A stretch of 8,918 bases of DNA from UMGS1601 sp900553335 (GCA_937920725.1 CALEUW010000032.1:1-8918); one strand, 5' to 3'; counted from the stretch's first letter, positions 1 through 6,295 are shown. Notes: a model not told the origin generated them from the sequence alone. Numbers and translations: made by a program.

Positions 1-266
1 CACCCTTTTCCCCCTTTTCTTTACTTTTACACGTTGTATATTAAGGGGATTTTGACTTTTTGGAAAGTATTAATCACAAGGAAACTTCGCTGACCTACTT
101 GATGACTGGTTTGTGAGTACTTTCCCTACCTGCTTTCATGTTACTCTCCGTTAAACAAAAGTAGTCTTTGGTACACAAAAGCTTGACAAAAAACATTCCT
201 TTACATTACCGTCAGGAGCTATACCAATTCGGAAGTTTGAGATAATCCGTAATTAATTATAAATCA
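1..266. other. Left-edge stretch without a clear gene
   Basis: No open frame of convincing length is present on either strand. The visible content is an imperfect inverted repeat (GGAAAGTA at 62-69 with TACTTTCC at 118-125, and inside it CACAA at 75-79 with TTGTG at 111-115). On the minus strand a possible 14-codon reading frame overlaps it. The composition (A/T runs, a poly-pyrimidine start) looks intergenic or like decayed element DNA. Whatever lies left of the window may own this stretch as a leader or trailer. Confidence 0.5.
95..139 (-). CDS. Possible 14-residue leader peptide (uncertain)
   Basis: On the minus strand an ATG at 139-137 follows GGAGAG with a 4-nt gap and reads MKAGRESTHKPVIK before TAG at 97-95. 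The first half of the frame includes one arm (118-125) of the imperfect hairpin spanning 62-125, a layout compatible with a translated leader that controls hairpin folding. No downstream minus-strand gene is visible inside the window, so any regulated gene would lie to the left. The frame is short enough to arise by chance; the good ribosome binding site and the hairpin overlap are the only support. It could also be a remnant of a mobile element. Confidence 0.2.
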   Translation of the reverse strand: MKAGRESTHKPVIK

Positions 267-311
267 AGCCACAGAGAACTTTAAGTTTTTCTCTGTGGCT
301 GTTTTCGTTTT
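267..311. terminator. Strong hairpin terminator, possibly bidirectional
   Basis: AGCCACAGAGAA (267-278) pairs perfectly with TTCTCTGTGGCT (289-300): a 12-bp stem with a 10-nt loop. On the plus strand it is followed by GTTTTCGTTTT (301-311), a usable T tract. On the minus strand it lies 10 nt beyond the stop of the XRE gene and is followed by TTGATTTATAATT, a weaker tract. It most likely ends the XRE transcript and any plus-strand transcript entering from the left. Confidence 0.75.
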
Positions 312-522
312 ACCATTCTTTTTTCTTGCTGTTTGTAAGTCCTGCGATATAGTCAATAGAAACATTATAATATTTTGCAAATGATATTATAACGTCCAAA
401 GGCGGAACTCTTTCACCTTTTTCATATCTTATGTAGCTGTTTTTACTTATGAAAGCTATTTCCGCACATTTCTTTTGCGTTAAATCCATATCCGTCCTTA
501 AATTAAATAATCTTGTATACAT
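310..522 (-). CDS. XRE/Cro-CI family helix-turn-helix regulator, 70 aa
   Basis: This is a small DNA-binding repressor made almost entirely of one HTH_3 domain. Residues about 5-61 follow the family pattern: LFNLRTDMDLTQ, the helix pair from T15 to Y33 (recognition helix about S26-Y33), the YEKGERVPP turn, and the closing helix ending VSIDYIAGL, which is very typical of clostridial Cro/CI proteins. There is no dimerisation or peptidase extension, so it probably binds as a simple dimer. The ATG at 522 sits 7 nt after AAAGGAGG. Its extended -10 (543-552) predicts a transcript beginning about 15 nt before the start codon. It is divergent from the ribbon-helix-helix gene, and two near-palindromes lie between the promoters, so I infer autoregulation and control of the neighbour. 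The call as a regulator is firm; its targets are inference. Confidence 0.9.
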   Translation of the reverse strand: MYTRLFNLRTDMDLTQKKCAEIAFISKNSYIRYEKGERVPPLDVIISFAKYYNVSIDYIAGLTNSKKKEW

Positions 523-542
523 TTCATAACCTCCTTTACTAT

Positions 543-552
543 ATTATAGCAA
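543..552 (-). promoter_or_regulatory. Extended -10 promoter for the XRE gene
   Basis: Read on the minus strand this is TTGCTATAAT: a consensus TATAAT with the TGn extension. No good -35 lies 16-18 bp upstream (that position reads CAACCC, inside the operator-like site). The predicted start near 536 leaves AAGGAGG almost at the 5' end of the message. Confidence 0.6.
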
Positions 553-555
553 ATC

Positions 556-569
556 ACCCCGTATGGGGT
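556..569. promoter_or_regulatory. Operator-like near-palindrome, site 1
   Basis: ACCCCGTATGGGGT has 5-bp perfect arms around GTAT. It lies between the two divergent promoters, covers the place where a minus-strand -35 would sit, and touches the plus-strand -35 (569-574). A similar 14-bp sequence occurs 23 bp further right, about two helical turns. The likely ligand is the adjacent XRE protein; this is inferred from position and symmetry. Confidence 0.55.
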
Positions 570-597
570 TGACAGATTGCTCCGTACGGGGTATAAC
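569..597 (+). promoter_or_regulatory. Sigma-A promoter for the ribbon-helix-helix gene
   Basis: TTGACA (569-574), a 17-bp spacer, then TATAAC (592-597): a perfect -35 with optimal spacing and a 5/6 -10. The spacer contains operator-like site 2 and the -35 abuts site 1, so occupancy of either site should block this promoter. The predicted start is near 604, giving a leader of about 68 nt. Confidence 0.75.
579..592. promoter_or_regulatory. Operator-like near-palindrome, site 2
   Basis: GCTCCGTACGGGGT matches site 1 (556-569) at 11 of 14 positions and has the perfect core CCGTACGG. It sits in the spacer and at the first base of the -10 of the plus-strand promoter. The repeated, symmetric, promoter-embedded arrangement is typical of Cro/CI-type operators. 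Confidence 0.55.
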
Positions 598-671
598 AAA
601 AATGTAGATATCTGATTTATTACAAATTGATATAAAATAATATACAAAAAAAGTAAAAGGGTGTACAACAA

Positions 672-860
672 ATGTTGAAAATTCAAGGCAAACCTGAAAC
701 TATCAGCAAGACGTTAAGATTGCCGATAAATGTAGTGAAAAAGCTTGATAGGATAGCATGTATAAATAATCTGTCGCTAAACCAAATTGTAATACAATGC
801 TTGAATTATGCGCTGCATGAAATTGATACGGCAAGCAAGGAAACGAGCGATAAAAATTGA
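672..860 (+). CDS. Ribbon-helix-helix (Arc/CopG-like) DNA-binding protein, 62 aa
   Basis: The protein fits the ribbon-helix-helix fold. There is a short strand ISKTLRLP (about 11-18), a first helix INVVKKLDRIACI (19-31), a turn, and a second helix starting LSLNQIVIQ (34-48) that ends in an ALHEI-like motif; the tail is polar. Such proteins bind DNA as dimers through the paired strands and act as repressors, plasmid or ICE control proteins, or antitoxins. No toxin gene follows: the next 40 bases lead into a terminator. The ATG at 672 follows AAAAGGG with a 10-nt gap, a moderate ribosome binding site. Transcription is likely governed by the divergent XRE protein. The fold is fairly sure; the role is unknown. 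Confidence 0.75.
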   Translation: MLKIQGKPETISKTLRLPINVVKKLDRIACINNLSLNQIVIQCLNYALHEIDTASKETSDKN

Positions 861-903
861 ACAAAAAAGCTGATTGGAAGTATAAAAATTAATTACATAG
901 CAA

Positions 904-945
904 ACAGCGCACCGCAAATTTTTCTTGCGGTGCGCTGTGATTTTT
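904..945. terminator. Terminator between convergent genes
   Basis: ACAGCGCACCGCAA (904-917) pairs perfectly with TTGCGGTGCGCTGT (925-938): a 14-bp GC-rich stem with a 7-nt loop, followed on the plus strand by GA and TTTTT (941-945). On the minus strand it is followed by TTTGCTATG and later an A/T-rich run, so it may also end the aminotransferase transcript, whose stop is at 1001. A much weaker hairpin (TCGGA 971-975 with TCCGA 991-995) lies between. Confidence 0.85.
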
Positions 946-1000
946 GTATTAAGTTGTGTCAATGTCTGATTCGGATTATTAATTTCTAATTCCGACTTAA

Positions 1001-2284
1001 TTACGCATTATCTAAAAGTTTCTCCGCACTTGCAAGTTTAACCGCTGTTACAAAAATCTCCATAGCAGTTTTAAGCTCTTCGATGCTAGGGAAGGTTGGT
1101 GCGATTCTGATGTTTTTGTCATCAGGATCGTTGCCGTAAGGATAAGTAGCGCCTGCACCAGTCAAAACTACTCCTGCTTCTTTGCAAAGCGAAACTATTT
1201 TTTTCGCACAGCCGTTCAGTGAATCGAAGCTTACGAAATATCCTCCGTTCGGGTTGTGCCATGAACCTATACCGAGCGGTGCAATTTCGTTTTCAAGTTC
1301 GTCTGTTACAACCTTAAATCTAGGAGCAATTACAGCTGTATGCTTTTTCATATGCTCCACAAGGCCCTCATACCCGCCGAAGAATTTATAGTGGCGAAGC
1401 TGGTTTATCTTGTCGTGACCTATCGTCTGAACGGTCATCTTTGAAAGAATGTATTCAATGTTCTTTTTGCTTGCCGCCATTGCAGCAACTCCTGCACCGG
1501 GGAATGAGATCTTAGAGGTTGAAGCAAAGATGTAAATCATATCCTCTTTTCCGTTTTTCTTAAGTTCATCCATTATATTTAAAAGCTTGTCAGGGGTATC
1601 TGTGAGATGATGAATACAGTAAGCATTATCCCAAAATATTCTGAAATCATCAGCTTTTGGATTGAGAGAAGCGATTCTCTTTACAACCTCGTCACTATAG
1701 GTTATACCTGTTGGATTTGAGTACATCGGAACGCACCATATTCCTTTTATCGCTTCGTCCTCTGAAACAAGCCTTTCGATTATATTCATGTCAGGACCAT
1801 CGGAATTCATAGGTACTGTTATCATTTCAATGCCTAAAGACTCGCATATTGCAAAGTGTCTGTCGTATCCCGGTGAAGGACATAGCCATTTTACTTTGCC
1901 GCAGTCTTTCCAAGGCTTGCTGTTTTCATCAACACCGAAAAGAATGTTTCTTACAACTGAGTCGTACATCATATTGAGAGATGAGTTACCGCCGACGATA
2001 ACTTCGCTTGGATCAACGCCGAGCATTTTTGCAAACATTTTTTTAGCTTTAGGAAGTCCGTCTAAAACTCCGTAGTTTCTTACATCTGTTCCGTCGGAAG
2101 CCGAGAAAGTAGAATCCGAGTGAACGGCATCTAAAAGTCCAAGTGTTAAGTCAAGCTGCTCCGAACAGGGCTTTCCTCTTGCCATGTTGAGATTTAAACC
2201 CATCGCCTTATATTCGTTGTACTTTTTTTGCTGAGCTTCTTTAAATTCTGACAGCTCTTCTTTTGACATTTCGTTTAAAAGCAT
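1001..2284 (-). CDS. Fold-type I PLP aminotransferase, group Ic aspartate aminotransferase-like, 427 aa
   Basis: This is a cytosolic PLP enzyme that probably transfers amino groups between aspartate (or a related amino acid) and 2-oxoglutarate. From the 2284 start the visible landmarks are NMARGKP near 33-39, the PLP phosphate-binding GGNSS (98-102), YSNPTG (188-193), FWDNAY with the pyridine-N Asp219 and Tyr222, STSK with the Schiff-base Lys258, and RIAP with the substrate-carboxylate Arg393. The mix of NPTG, DNAY, a STSKISFPG lysine motif and about 430 residues fits the Ic subgroup (Pfam Aminotran_MocR), not classic AspC. Despite that Pfam name there is no N-terminal GntR domain. An in-frame TTG at 2299 lies within the GGAGGAG ribosome binding site; the ATG at 2284 is 6 nt after it and is the better start. 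It appears monocistronic. Substrate specificity is inferred. Confidence 0.9.
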   Translation of the reverse strand: MLLNEMSKEELSEFKEAQQKKYNEYKAMGLNLNMARGKPCSEQLDLTLGLLDAVHSDSTFSASDGTDVRNYGVLDGLPKAKKMFAKMLGVDPSEVIVGGNSSLNMMYDSVVRNILFGVDENSKPWKDCGKVKWLCPSPGYDRHFAICESLGIEMITVPMNSDGPDMNIIERLVSEDEAIKGIWCVPMYSNPTGITYSDEVVKRIASLNPKADDFRIFWDNAYCIHHLTDTPDKLLNIMDELKKNGKEDMIYIFASTSKISFPGAGVAAMAASKKNIEYILSKMTVQTIGHDKINQLRHYKFFGGYEGLVEHMKKHTAVIAPRFKVVTDELENEIAPLGIGSWHNPNGGYFVSFDSLNGCAKKIVSLCKEAGVVLTGAGATYPYGNDPDDKNIRIAPTFPSIEELKTAMEIFVTAVKLASAEKLLDNA

Positions 2285-2317
2285 TACATTCTCCTCCAAT
2301 AACTGATTGTTCTATAC

Positions 2318-2338
2318 TATTGTATTACAAATACAATA
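2318..2338. promoter_or_regulatory. Perfect palindrome over the aminotransferase -10 box
   Basis: TATTGTATT (2318-2326), a 3-base centre ACA, and AATACAATA (2330-2338) form two exact 9-bp arms. It covers the whole -10 and half the promoter spacer, a position where a bound dimer would repress. No regulator gene adjoins it, so any factor would act in trans. Its A/T-rich make-up means some symmetry could be chance. Confidence 0.45.
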
Positions 2339-2347
2339 AAAATGCAA
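2319..2347 (-). promoter_or_regulatory. Sigma-A promoter of the aminotransferase gene
   Basis: Read on the minus strand: TTGCAT (2347-2342), 17-bp spacer, TACAAT (2324-2319). Both boxes are close to consensus. The start would fall near 2312, about 28 nt before the ATG, with the GGAGGAG site in the leader. Confidence 0.65.
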
Positions 2348-2709
2348 GAACTATTTTATTCTCCTGCAAAAAATTTCTGAAATTTACTATTTTGTGGACG
2401 TATTCATGTGTGAAATGGGCAATCCTTACAAAAAACCTCCAATTTTAAGGCATTGTATTAATAAGGGGCGCAGCTCTGTTATTCAACGTTTTCATTGGGG
2501 ATTGTCTTCCTCCCCTGAAAAAATTAAGTGGAACCCGCCGCCTATAGAGGCAGGGGGGACATATTAATTTAGTTATAATTTAAGACCGATAAATCTTAGC
2601 TCAATGCTAACAAAAAGTAGTTTTAAACAAAATATAGAGCTAGTTTAGCTTAAAAATACAAAATACAGTAAAAAAATTGTAAACCTAAGTGTAAATTGCA
2701 GATTTTCTA
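2348..2709. other. Long gene-free gap between divergent genes
   Basis: No coding frame with a ribosome binding site was found. The gap is AT-rich except for a GC-rich island at 2463-2561, listed separately. The rest (2348-2455 and 2569-2709) shows no hairpin or repeat that I would defend, beyond the promoters at either side. Confidence 0.6.
2456..2568. repeat. GC-rich structured island flanked by 7-bp direct repeats
   Basis: TATTAAT occurs at 2456-2462 and again at 2562-2568, enclosing 99 bases much richer in G and C than the surrounding DNA. The insert can form GGGGA (2497-2501) with TCCCC (2511-2515), or alternatively CCCCTG (2512-2517) with CAGGGG (2551-2556), and a small hairpin GCCT-ATAG-AGGC (2540-2551). 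The direct repeats could be a target-site duplication around a small non-autonomous element. No terminal inverted repeats are visible, and no second copy is in the window. Confidence 0.4.
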
Positions 2710-2738
2710 TTGACATAGCTCTTAATATTTTGTAAGAT
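2710..2738 (+). promoter_or_regulatory. Sigma-A promoter for the CBS/transglutaminase pair
   Basis: TTGACA (2710-2715), 17-bp spacer, TAAGAT (2733-2738; 4/6). The perfect -35 with optimal spacing makes this the best start for the operon, giving a leader of about 75 nt before the ATG at 2819. Confidence 0.6.
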
Positions 2739-2818
2739 ACTATTATGAGAATTTATATTTGATCTTATTTTATTCAGTTCAGATTAAAGCCAAATTCAGA
2801 AAGGAAAGAGTGTATAAA

Positions 2819-3667
2819 ATGGACGACGGTCACGGGCGTCAGAGCTTTTTTTCAGCGTTGTTTGATAAAATTAAAGGCAGAAATGAAAACCTGTCTGCAG
2901 ACGATGAGATAATGGATTATCTCAACACAGAGGAATTTAACGACATAGCGCCGTTTCAAAAGGAAATGATCGAAAATATTTTGGATTTTGATGATCTTTA
3001 TGTAAACGATGTTATGACTCACAGGACGGATATTGTCGGAGTAGAGATTTCTTCTGAGCTTAAGGACGCTGTAAGGCTGATAATTGATGAGGGATTTTCA
3101 AGAATTCCTGTGTATAAAGACGATATTGACAGCATAACAGGCGTATTGTTTGCTAAGGATTTATTGACTCTGGTATTTCAGGAGAGCCTTGAACAGCACA
3201 CGATTTCAGATTTTGTCAGGGAGGTTATATATGTTCCTGAAACCAACAGCTGCGCTGAGATTTTTGAACAGCTTACAGCTAAGAAGATGCAGATTGCGGT
3301 TGTTCTTGACGAGTACGGCGGAACTGCCGGAATAGTGACTATGGAGGATCTGCTTGAAGCGATTGTCGGAAATATTCAGGACGAATACGATGATGAGGAA
3401 GCTGAGATTGAGCAGATAACTCCCAATATGTTTGATTGTTTAGGTACAGCTCATCCGGATGATGTTGCTAGGGAAGTTGGGTTTGATTTACCTCAGGATA
3501 AGGAATATGACACTATGGCGGGATTTTTCATTGACCTTTTAGGCAGGATACCGAAAAACGGTGAAAACCCTACCGTCATTTGCGATGATATTAAGTTTGA
3601 CGCAATAATAGTAAATGATAACAGAATAGAACGAATAAGAATCAATAGAATGAATAGAGAAAATTAA
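2819..3667 (+). CDS. CBS-pair and CorC_HlyC domain protein, 282 aa
   Basis: This is a soluble CBS-domain protein of the CorC/TlyC 'hemolysin-like' group. The first CBS motif (about 64-120) begins with the hallmark VMTHRTDIV and contains GFSRIPVY. The second (about 129-186) has VVLDEYGGTAGIVTMEDLLE. A CorC_HlyC transporter-associated domain follows (about 198-277, ending with DAIIVNDNRIERIRI). The N-terminal DUF21 membrane domain of full-length family members is absent; the first 60 residues are polar and acidic. CBS pairs usually bind adenine nucleotides, and the family is linked to Mg2+/Co2+ handling, but a stand-alone form like this has no assured function. An in-frame TTG at 2759 would add 20 residues without a ribosome binding site, whereas the ATG at 2819 follows AGGAAAG. 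It is the first gene of a two-gene operon. Confidence 0.88.
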   Translation: MDDGHGRQSFFSALFDKIKGRNENLSADDEIMDYLNTEEFNDIAPFQKEMIENILDFDDLYVNDVMTHRTDIVGVEISSELKDAVRLIIDEGFSRIPVYKDDIDSITGVLFAKDLLTLVFQESLEQHTISDFVREVIYVPETNSCAEIFEQLTAKKMQIAVVLDEYGGTAGIVTMEDLLEAIVGNIQDEYDDEEAEIEQITPNMFDCLGTAHPDDVAREVGFDLPQDKEYDTMAGFFIDLLGRIPKNGENPTVICDDIKFDAIIVNDNRIERIRINRMNREN

Positions 3668-3696
3668 ATCCTCAAATTTACGGAGGGTAAGGCGAA

Positions 3697-5169
3697 ATGA
3701 TGCCTGAATTTATAAAGAAAATGAGCCGAAAGTCTAAGACTGCGGTAGTCGCAGTTCTTTTGGCAGCTTTGATATTGCCTGCATCGATCGGCATTTTTTT
3801 TCAAAGCGATTCCGGCAAGACAGAGGTTTTTGATGAACATGAAAGTTCTTTGTCAGATGCAGAGCGTATTCCGGTAACAGAAAATACCGAATCTGTCAGC
3901 GTTAGTGAAAAAGAAACTTCGGCACAAACAACAAAATCATCTGATACGTCAGGGGAGGTCACAACAACGGTTTCTTCCTCGGTTGCATCTAATAGGTTTT
4001 ATGAGAATAATCGTGAGGACAACGCTGTTCAAAGCGCAACCATTGCTGAGAGTCATGCGTATGTCGGATCGTCAGGGGCTGCTCAGATTATTGTGCCTGA
4101 AGACAATGTGGATAAGACGCTGTTTAACGCAGGATATAATGTTACTGAAAATATGACTCTGAATATGACTGATGATGAAAAGCAAGTTTTGTTTTCGATA
4201 CTTAATGCTGTCGAAAACCATGACACTCAGGTAGAGATTAAAAACGGTGTTATAAAAAACGATGGCAGCAAAACGCTTGGTGATATCTTTTTGCTTGTTA
4301 AAATCGCTTTGTCAAAAACGGATATGCTTTCTCCTACATATGTTTATTCGGGCGGAGAATATGTAACAAATCTTAAGCTTAGCTACAGATTGACAAAAAA
4401 TGAGGTTGCAGCTCAAAGAGCGCAGCTTAAATCAAAGGTGGATAGTATTATGTCCTCAGTAACGCAGGACATGGATGATTACGATAAGCTTTTGTATTTT
4501 CATGACGAGATTATTTCTTATTGCAGGTATAACGATGAAAGTGATAATTCCCGCTCAGCTTACGGCTGTTTGGTTGAGGGAAAGGCTTCCTGTGAAGGAT
4601 ATTCAAAGGCTCTTTTGGAGCTTTGCGATGCAGCTGGGATAGACTGCGTAATAGTGACGGGAACTGCCGTTTTAAATTCTCAGGCGATAAACCATATGTG
4701 GAATAAAGTAAGAATATCCGGAAGATGGTATAATGTTGATTTATGCTGGGACGATGCAGAGATCGGCTCGGGATATGATTACTTTCTGGTGACCGATAAG
4801 GAAATTCTTAAAAACCACACTGCCGAGCCAAATGAGTTTTACGAGCTGCCGTCCGCAGTGTTTGAAACTGACAACTATTTTGTAAAAAACGGTATTTTGA
4901 TAAAAAGCAATGAAGATATAGTAAGCTCTGTTACAAGGGCGATAGAAAATGCGGTGCAGTCAGGCAAGGGTGCTGCATCTGTAAAGTTTAAAAACAAAAG
5001 GCTGTTTGACCAGTCTGATAAGCTGTTTTCTGATTCGCATATATCAAACCCTATTTTTGAGATTTTAAAATCAGTTTCAAGGGATTTTGGAGTGGAGCTT
5101 GATACTTCGGCAGTATATAAAGCTGTAAACAAAGATATTTTGACTATGACCTTTGAATTCAAATATTAA
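3697..5169 (+). CDS. Membrane-anchored or secreted transglutaminase-like protein, 490 aa
   Basis: The N-terminus is basic (FIKKMSRKSK) and followed by a hydrophobic segment, about 15-35: a signal peptide or signal anchor without a lipobox Cys. Residues about 38-120 are a Ser/Thr/Glu-rich linker typical of wall-spanning spacers. The transglutaminase-like core spans about 245-375 and shows the triad in family order: Cys299 in GKASCEGYSKAL, His333 in INHMWN, and Asp348 in WYNVDLCWDD. These folds act outside the cell as proteases or cross-linkers, often on wall components. The final roughly 100 residues are an unrecognised domain. The ATG at 3697 lies 9 nt after GGAGGG and 29 bp after the CBS gene, so the two are probably co-transcribed; why a cytosolic CBS protein is paired with it is unclear. 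The domain call is strong, the substrate unknown. Confidence 0.87.
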   Translation: MMPEFIKKMSRKSKTAVVAVLLAALILPASIGIFFQSDSGKTEVFDEHESSLSDAERIPVTENTESVSVSEKETSAQTTKSSDTSGEVTTTVSSSVASNRFYENNREDNAVQSATIAESHAYVGSSGAAQIIVPEDNVDKTLFNAGYNVTENMTLNMTDDEKQVLFSILNAVENHDTQVEIKNGVIKNDGSKTLGDIFLLVKIALSKTDMLSPTYVYSGGEYVTNLKLSYRLTKNEVAAQRAQLKSKVDSIMSSVTQDMDDYDKLLYFHDEIISYCRYNDESDNSRSAYGCLVEGKASCEGYSKALLELCDAAGIDCVIVTGTAVLNSQAINHMWNKVRISGRWYNVDLCWDDAEIGSGYDYFLVTDKEILKNHTAEPNEFYELPSAVFETDNYFVKNGILIKSNEDIVSSVTRAIENAVQSGKGAASVKFKNKRLFDQSDKLFSDSHISNPIFEILKSVSRDFGVELDTSAVYKAVNKDILTMTFEFKY

Positions 5170-5173
5170 GATG

Positions 5174-5202
5174 AAACGCTTGTCGGATAGACGGGCGTTT
5201 TT
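5174..5202 (+). terminator. Terminator after the transglutaminase-like gene
   Basis: AAACGCTTGTC (5174-5184) pairs with GACGGGCGTTT (5190-5200), including two T-G wobbles, around a GGATA loop and running into TTTTT (5198-5202). It begins 5 nt after the stop codon. Confidence 0.75.
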
Positions 5203-5225
5203 AGTATATGCGCCGATGTTTTTGA

Positions 5226-5254
5226 TTTACAATTTTTTTACTTTGTGATAGAAT
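5226..5254 (+). promoter_or_regulatory. Distal promoter upstream of rsmI
   Basis: TTTACA (5226-5231), 17-bp spacer, TAGAAT (5249-5254) with a TG extension (5246-5247). The predicted start near 5261 would give a leader of about 200 nt beginning with two tandem hairpins. The TTGTGATA preceding the transcript start recurs at the proximal promoter. Confidence 0.6.
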
Positions 5255-5266
5255 AACTTTAAGGGA

Positions 5267-5303
5267 AAATCAGCTTTTGCTGATTTATCGTGCATTTGCA
5301 CGA
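5267..5303 (+). other. Tandem tetraloop hairpins in the rsmI leader
   Basis: AAATCAGC-TTTT-GCTGATTT (5267-5286; 8-bp stem) is followed after one base by TCGTGC-ATTT-GCACGA (5288-5303; 6-bp stem). Both are perfect with 4-nt loops. Neither is followed by a T tract, so they are not terminators. Placed right after the distal promoter start they may stabilise the 5' end of the transcript or belong to a leader RNA. The rest of the gap to 5399 shows only a CTTTGCAAAG palindrome. Confidence 0.5.
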
Positions 5304-5399
5304 CTTGCCTTGTCTGAGAACATTGCATCATCAATTGAAAGACTGAAGTTTCTTGCGTTTTGCTTTGCAAAGTCATAAAGATAAGGCGTCGCTTAATTG

Positions 5400-5408
5400 T
5401 GATATACT
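5400..5408 (+). promoter_or_regulatory. Proximal extended -10 promoter of rsmI
   Basis: TGATATACT is a TG-extended -10 (TATACT, 5/6). The -35 position (5380-5385, GATAAG) is poor, so the extension would have to carry it. It would produce a leader of about 45 nt. Confidence 0.45.
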
Positions 5409-5461
5409 TTAGTAAAATTCTAATTATTGGTTTTGTTCTTTAAAACCGTGAGGAGGAGAAA

Positions 5462-6295
5462 ATGAGCGGAAAGCTTTTTGTTGTCGGAACGCCTATCGGA
5501 AATCTTCAGGATATGACATTTCGTGGTATAGAAACCTTGAAAGCCGTGGACTTTATCTGCGCCGAGGATACAAGGGTAACGGCAAAGCTTTTAAATTATT
5601 TTGATATAAAAAAACCGCTTGTAAGCCATCATGAACACAATGCCAAACAGAGCGGAGAAGTAATATTAAAAAGAATACTAGGCGGTGAAACCTGTGCGGT
5701 GGTAACAGACGCAGGTATGCCGTGCATATCCGATCCGGGAGAGGATTTAGTTCGGCTTTGCGCTGAGCGGGAGATCGAGGTGTGCGTTGTGCCCGGACCT
5801 ACTGCGGCTATGAGCGCGGTTGCAATAAGCGGTCTTAGCACAAAAAGGTTTTCCTTTGAGGGATTCTTATCCACTACAAAAAAGAACAGGCTGGAGCATT
5901 TGCAGCAGGCGGCAAAGCTTACGAATACCATGATATTTTATGAAGCTCCGCATAAGCTTGTTTATACGCTGCAGGATATGCTTGAATATTTCGGGAACAG
6001 AAAAATTGCACTATGCCGAGAGCTTACAAAAATCCACGAAGAAGTTATCAGAACAACTATAAGCGGAGCAATTGAATATTACTCTGAAAAATCTCCGAGA
6101 GGGGAGTATGTTTTGATAATCGAAGGAGCGCAAGAGCAATCAAACGACCTTACGCTTGACGATGCTGTTTTAGAGGTGAAGAAGCTGACAGATAAAGGCA
6201 TGAAGCCGACAGACGCTTGTAAATTTGTTGCTAAAGAATCGCCGTTTTCAAAATCTCAGCTTTATGCAAGGCTCTTGGAGAATAACGATGAATGA
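5462..6295 (+). CDS. rsmI: 16S rRNA (cytidine-1402 2'-O)-methyltransferase RsmI, 277 aa
   Basis: RsmI uses S-adenosylmethionine to methylate the 2'-O of C1402 in the decoding centre of 16S rRNA, in the cytoplasm on the small subunit. The tetrapyrrole-methylase-like fold is plain: GTPIGNLQD (9-17), AEDTR (34-38), the SAM-pocket motif TDAGMPCISDPG (82-93), PGPTA (111-115), then FYEAPHK and the CRELTKIHEE segment of the C-terminal half. Length is close to the usual 280 residues and no key motif is missing. The ATG follows GAGGAGGAG with a short gap, a strong site. It overlaps the next gene, rimI, by 8 nt, so the two ribosome-modifying enzymes should be translationally coupled. Confidence 0.97.
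   Translation: MSGKLFVVGTPIGNLQDMTFRGIETLKAVDFICAEDTRVTAKLLNYFDIKKPLVSHHEHNAKQSGEVILKRILGGETCAVVTDAGMPCISDPGEDLVRLCAEREIEVCVVPGPTAAMSAVAISGLSTKRFSFEGFLSTTKKNRLEHLQQAAKLTNTMIFYEAPHKLVYTLQDMLEYFGNRKIALCRELTKIHEEVIRTTISGAIEYYSEKSPRGEYVLIIEGAQEQSNDLTLDDAVLEVKKLTDKGMKPTDACKFVAKESPFSKSQLYARLLENNDE

Noticed and set aside
310..860. Toxin-antitoxin module reading of the XRE/RHH pair
   Set aside because: Both products are DNA-binding types found in antitoxins, but no toxin-like protein is present and the genes are divergent, not an operon.
1788..2075. Plus-strand 95-codon frame inside the aminotransferase gene
   Set aside because: It is antisense to a clearly conserved PLP enzyme and has no recognisable motif or ribosome binding site.
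2285..2299. TTG-initiated five-residue extension of the aminotransferase
   Set aside because: These codons are the GGAGGAG ribosome binding site itself; the ATG at 2284 is correctly spaced after it.
2759..2818. 20-residue N-terminal extension of the CBS protein from a TTG
   Set aside because: No ribosome binding site precedes the TTG, the residues do not look like part of the family, and AGGAAAG precedes the ATG at 2819.
6225..6287. Longer RimI start inside rsmI
   Set aside because: The extra residues are an out-of-frame reading of rsmI; the ATG at 6288 has GGAG and gives the usual family length.
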